Of a stretch of DNA of 8,302 nt, positions 5,927 to 8,302 are shown in pieces. The stretch spans positions 1 through 8,302 of the forward strand of contig UQEM01000113.1 in NCBI GenBank assembly GCA_900540005.1, in the 5' to 3' direction. The position numbers and the translations under genes were made by a program. The stretch is from an uncultured Ruminococcus sp. GTDB taxonomy: Bacteria; Bacillota; Clostridia; Oscillospirales; Ruminococcaceae. Position 1 is the stretch's first letter; each line of letters begins with the position of its first letter. A model generated the notes under the pieces. That model was not told the origin of the DNA and searched no databases. It saw only the letters and a list, made by a program, of their open reading frames with translations.

Positions 5927-6191
5927 GATATGAAATTATCAGGTCTATAGGGTTCGGTATCAGATTTTTCGGGTCGGACGTGAGTGCGGTTATCTTCCCA
6001 TAAAGCTCCTCTGCGGTATCAGGGTAGAAATAATTTGCCGCGATCAGCAGAAGTGCAAGCAATATGCACAAAACCGACTGCATTGCAATAACGTCATCGG
6101 GTCTTGAATCCCTGCGCGCGTGAATTTCCTCGACAAGTGTCTCAGTGCTATCATCTGCGGCGATTTCATTGGTGTATTCCTCGGTTTCCAT
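5913..6191 (-). CDS. small single-pass membrane protein paired with the M50 protease
   Basis: A 92-residue protein with an acidic N-terminus (residues 1-35), one transmembrane segment (about 37-56, MQSVLCILLALLLIAANYFY) and a C-terminal tail ending in PIDLIISYLDKL. The start ATG at 6189-6191 is chosen over an ATG 15 codons upstream because AGGAG (complement of 6200-6204) sits eight bases before it. Its stop codon lies inside the start of the M50 protease gene. The segment from MQSVLCILL to ITALTSD resembles the membrane anchor of SpoIVFA and related clostridial M23-type proteins, but there is no M23 peptidase domain. It may therefore be a reduced partner or anchor of the protease. This is inferred from position and a loose resemblance; no family is firmly assigned. 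Confidence 0.7.
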   Translation of the reverse strand: METEEYTNEIAADDSTETLVEEIHARRDSRPDDVIAMQSVLCILLALLLIAANYFYPDTAEELYGKITALTSDPKNLIPNPIDLIISYLDKL

Positions 6192-6226
6192 GATATCAGC
6201 TCCTTTTTTGAAATAATATGCCGAAC

Positions 6227-6248
6227 TTATCCACAAAATTCCACAAAA
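6227..6248 (+). promoter_or_regulatory. DnaA-box match with phased TCCACAAAA repeat
   Basis: TTATCCACA at 6227-6235 is an exact match to the DnaA-box consensus TTATNCACA. It overlaps a direct repeat, TCCACAAAA at 6230-6238 and again at 6240-6248, with a period of ten bases, about one helical turn. It lies in the divergent spacer between the protease operon and asnB, within 60 bases upstream of the protease-partner start. A single exact box is common by chance in a genome, so a role is uncertain. Confidence 0.35.
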
Positions 6249-6274
6249 GCTGTATCACATAAAACATATCCGCA

Positions 6275-6280
6275 TATAAT
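6275..6280 (+). promoter_or_regulatory. possible -10 element for asnB
   Basis: TATAAT is exact at 6275-6280. The -35 candidate 17 bases upstream (GTATCA, 6252-6257) matches the consensus at only three positions, so the promoter may be weak or need an activator. Transcription would start near 6287, giving a leader of about 100 bases. Confidence 0.45.
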
Positions 6281-6291
6281 GTACATAACGG

Positions 6292-6366
6292 GTCACATCG
6301 TTTGTCTCCCTGTCGGGAGCAAAACTGATGCCCCATATGTGACATATTACGGCGTACCGTATGCCG
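6292..6366 (+). other. structured leader upstream of asnB
   Basis: GTCACAT (6292-6298) can pair perfectly with ATGTGAC (6337-6343), enclosing a stem of 6300-6303 with 6322-6325 and 6306-6310 with 6315-6319. A second hairpin pairs 6350-6356 with 6360-6366 (seven pairs, one G-U), ending nine bases before the ribosome site (GGAG, 6376-6379). The arrangement could control translation of asnB. No known riboswitch class is recognised; the conserved T-box sequence and a leader terminator are absent. Confidence 0.4.
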
Positions 6367-6387
6367 AAAAGCGGCGGAGTACTTACT

Positions 6388-8205
6388 ATGTGCGGAATTG
6401 CAGGTGCGATAAGCTTCATTGAAGATATGCGCGATGATATGAAAACATACGAAAATATGCAGAAAAGCATGATAAGACGCGGCCCTGACCAGCGCGGAAT
6501 GGTGATCTCACGCGAGGCTGCACTTATTCACACGAGACTTGCCGTTATTGATATTGAGGGCGGCCGTCAGCCGATGAGTTTCGGCGACTACACAATAGTC
6601 TATAACGGTGAACTGTACAACACGGACGATATAAGACGCGAACTTGAATCCGATTTCGGCTTCACCACGCACTCGGACACCGAAGTCGTTCTCAAGGCGT
6701 TCATCAGGTGGGGCGAGGACTGCGTTGAAAAACTGAACGGAATTTTCGCCTTCGTTATCTACGACAACGCCCAGAGGAGAGCCTTTATCGCCCGCGACAG
6801 GATCGGTGTCAAGCCGCTGTTCTACTTTCAGAACGAAAGCAAGCTGATTTTCGCCTCGGAACTACCCACGCTCATGGAGCACCATGATGTTCCGCACGAA
6901 ATAGACGAGATAGGCGCGGCGGAGCTTCTGCTCATGGCTCCCGGACGAACTCCCGGCTGCGGCGTAATAAAGGGAGTAAAAGAGATACGTCCCGGCTGGT
7001 GCGGATACTACTCGGAGGACGGTCTGAAACTGCGCGAATATTGGCGTTTGCGCGCATACGAGCTGAATGAAAGCTTTGAGCAGACCGCAGAGCACGTCCG
7101 CGAACTGGTACTGGATTCGATACGCCGTCAGCTTGTTTCGGACGTTCCCGTGTGTACTTTCTTATCCGGAGGACTCGATTCGAGCCTTATCTCCTCGGTT
7201 GCCGCCGCTGAAATGAAAAAGCACGGCAAGATTCTCGACACATTCTCGGTTGACTACCGAGACAATGACAAATACTTCCACAAAAGCCATTTTCAGCCAA
7301 ACAGCGATCCGGAATTTATCCGCGCAATGGTAGAATATCTCGGAACAAATCACCATTGGACAGTCGTTGACACGCCCGAACTCGTTGAGGCTCTCGATGA
7401 CGCGGTCGATGCACGCGGACTCCCCGGAATGTCAGACGTTGACGCTTCACTGCTGATTTTCTGCCGCGAGATCAAGAAATACGGAACGGTTGCCCTATCA
7501 GGTGAATGCGCAGACGAAATTTTCGGCGGCTATCCGTGGTACCGCGACAAGGATATCCGCATGACAGACGGATTCCCCTGGGCGCAGAGCACCGCTTACC
7601 GCAGCCGTTTCCTATGCAACGACTACGCCTCGAAGATCAATGCTGACGACTATGTGTACAGCGCATACCGAAATACAGCCGACTACGCCGATAAGCTGCC
7701 GAGCGACGATCCGACCGACTACCGTATGCGCGAAATGACACAGCTTAACTTCCATTGGTTCATGCAGACGCTACTCGACCGCAAGGACAGAATGAGTATG
7801 TTCAGCGGTCTTGAGGTTCGCGTGCCCTTCTGCGACCACCGTATCGCGGAATACCTCTACAACGTCAAGTGGGAGTACAAGGACTATCTCGGACGTGAAA
7901 AGGGACTGCTGCGCGAAGCAATGCGTGATTGGCTCCCAGAGGAAGTCCTGTGGCGCAAAAAGAGTCCCTATCCAAAGACGCACAACCCGAACTTTCTTGA
8001 CGCGGTCACGAATAAACTGCGCAGAATACTTGACGAGAACGGCGAACTCCTGACGCAGTTGATAAAGCGCGAGGAACTTGAAAAACTGCTGCGCCACGAG
8101 GATCACGTTCAGTGGTACGGTCAGCTAATGAATCTGCCGCAGACAATAGCATTCTTTATCCAGCTCGACCACTGGCTGAAAAAGTTCAGCATAAAGCTAA
8201 CATAA
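6388..8205 (+). CDS. asnB: asparagine synthetase, glutamine-hydrolysing
   Basis: A 605-residue two-domain enzyme that makes asparagine from aspartate, ATP and glutamine in the cytosol. The N-terminal class II glutamine amidotransferase domain (residues 2 to about 200) begins MCGIAG with the nucleophile Cys2 and holds Arg50 (HTRLAVID), Asn73-Gly-Glu75 and Asp97 for glutamine binding. Ammonia passes to the C-terminal synthetase domain (about 225-600), which has the PP-loop FLSGGLDSS (258-266) for ATP and SGECADEIFGGY (371-382). An upstream in-frame ATG at 6361 would add nine residues, but Cys must be residue 2 after the initiator, and GGAG at 6376-6379 fits the ATG at 6388. The length matches AsnB and AsnO proteins of Bacillus and clostridia, and all catalytic residues are present. 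It stands alone, divergent from the M50 operon, with its own terminator. Confidence 0.95.
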   Translation: MCGIAGAISFIEDMRDDMKTYENMQKSMIRRGPDQRGMVISREAALIHTRLAVIDIEGGRQPMSFGDYTIVYNGELYNTDDIRRELESDFGFTTHSDTEVVLKAFIRWGEDCVEKLNGIFAFVIYDNAQRRAFIARDRIGVKPLFYFQNESKLIFASELPTLMEHHDVPHEIDEIGAAELLLMAPGRTPGCGVIKGVKEIRPGWCGYYSEDGLKLREYWRLRAYELNESFEQTAEHVRELVLDSIRRQLVSDVPVCTFLSGGLDSSLISSVAAAEMKKHGKILDTFSVDYRDNDKYFHKSHFQPNSDPEFIRAMVEYLGTNHHWTVVDTPELVEALDDAVDARGLPGMSDVDASLLIFCREIKKYGTVALSGECADEIFGGYPWYRDKDIRMTDGFPWAQSTAYRSRFLCNDYASKINADDYVYSAYRNTADYADKLPSDDPTDYRMREMTQLNFHWFMQTLLDRKDRMSMFSGLEVRVPFCDHRIAEYLYNVKWEYKDYLGREKGLLREAMRDWLPEEVLWRKKSPYPKTHNPNFLDAVTNKLRRILDENGELLTQLIKREELEKLLRHEDHVQWYGQLMNLPQTIAFFIQLDHWLKKFSIKLT

Positions 8206-8207
8206 AA

Positions 8208-8237
8208 GCAAAAGACTGCCCTCGGGCAGTCTTTTTT
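8208..8237 (+). terminator. Rho-independent terminator after asnB
   Basis: GACTGCC (8214-8220) pairs with GGCAGTC (8225-8231) around a CTCG loop, extended by flanking A-T pairs, and is followed by TTTTTT (8232-8237). It starts within ten bases of the asnB stop codon. Confidence 0.93.
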
Positions 8238-8270
8238 GCCGAAAATATAAATTTCATAAGTGAAAGTTCT

Positions 8271-8302
8271 TTGCGGGGCTTTGCCCCACACCCCACCAAA
8301 GG
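8271..8302 (-). repeat. dispersed multi-hairpin repeat, copy 2 (cut by window end)
   Basis: An exact 32-bp reverse complement of 4268-4299, including the GGGGC/GCCCC hairpin. It begins about 33 bases after the asnB terminator and continues past the window end, so its full length and its other hairpins cannot be seen. The inverted orientation relative to copy 1 brackets about 4 kb containing the minus-strand operons and asnB. Confidence 0.85.

Noticed and set aside
6211..6220. CATATTAT on the minus strand as a sporulation sigma factor -10 element for the protease operon
   Set aside because: It resembles a sigma-E or sigma-K -10 box, but no matching -35 element at proper spacing was found, and the implied leader would barely clear the ribosome site.
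6292..6387. T-box leader of asnB
   Set aside because: The leader is only about 100 bases, contains a loose GTACCG but not the conserved T-box sequence, and has no intrinsic terminator before the gene.

Overview
The window looks like chromosomal DNA from a Gram-positive gut or rumen Clostridium relative, most likely a Ruminococcus-type Oscillospiraceae. The main clue is a type I dockerin on a secreted protein (residues 193-251 of the 849-1631 gene), the module that plugs enzymes into cellulosome-like scaffolds. AGGAGG-type ribosome binding sites, sigma-A style promoters, a SpoIVFB-like protease and many T-tailed hairpin terminators fit this. The genus is an inference; there is no rRNA or marker gene to confirm it. 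No tRNA, rRNA, CRISPR array, transposase or phage gene was seen.

Layout. 94-549 (+) is a YbjN-family protein with its own terminator. 849-1631 (+) is a secreted CAP-domain protein with a C-terminal dockerin, with a predicted promoter and terminator. 1869-4175 (+) is the most striking gene: a 768-residue protein joining an XRE-type helix-turn-helix, a metal-binding cupin and a complete medium-chain acyl-CoA synthetase-like enzyme, read from a near-perfect consensus promoter. A bidirectional terminator and a roughly 80-bp multi-hairpin repeat follow.

On the minus strand, a DUF2975-type membrane protein (4565-5227) and a small XRE regulator (4338-4553) form a two-gene operon. Its promoter region carries four copies of a 7-base AACGATA motif, two in tandem and two in a 12-bp inverted repeat, which are candidate operators. 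Upstream, also on the minus strand, a small single-pass membrane protein (5913-6191) overlaps an M50 site-2-protease homologue (5414-5926); the pair resembles a reduced SpoIVFA/SpoIVFB module. Divergent from it is asnB (6388-8205, +), a glutamine-dependent asparagine synthetase with a potentially structured leader. After the asnB terminator, a second copy of the repeat begins in inverted orientation and runs off the window end.

The genes do not form one pathway. They read as five independently transcribed units: three single-gene plus-strand units, the two minus-strand operons, and asnB as a further single gene. The points most worth following are the regulator-enzyme fusion, the AACGATA operator cluster, the dispersed inverted repeat and the DnaA-box-like phased repeat between the protease operon and asnB.
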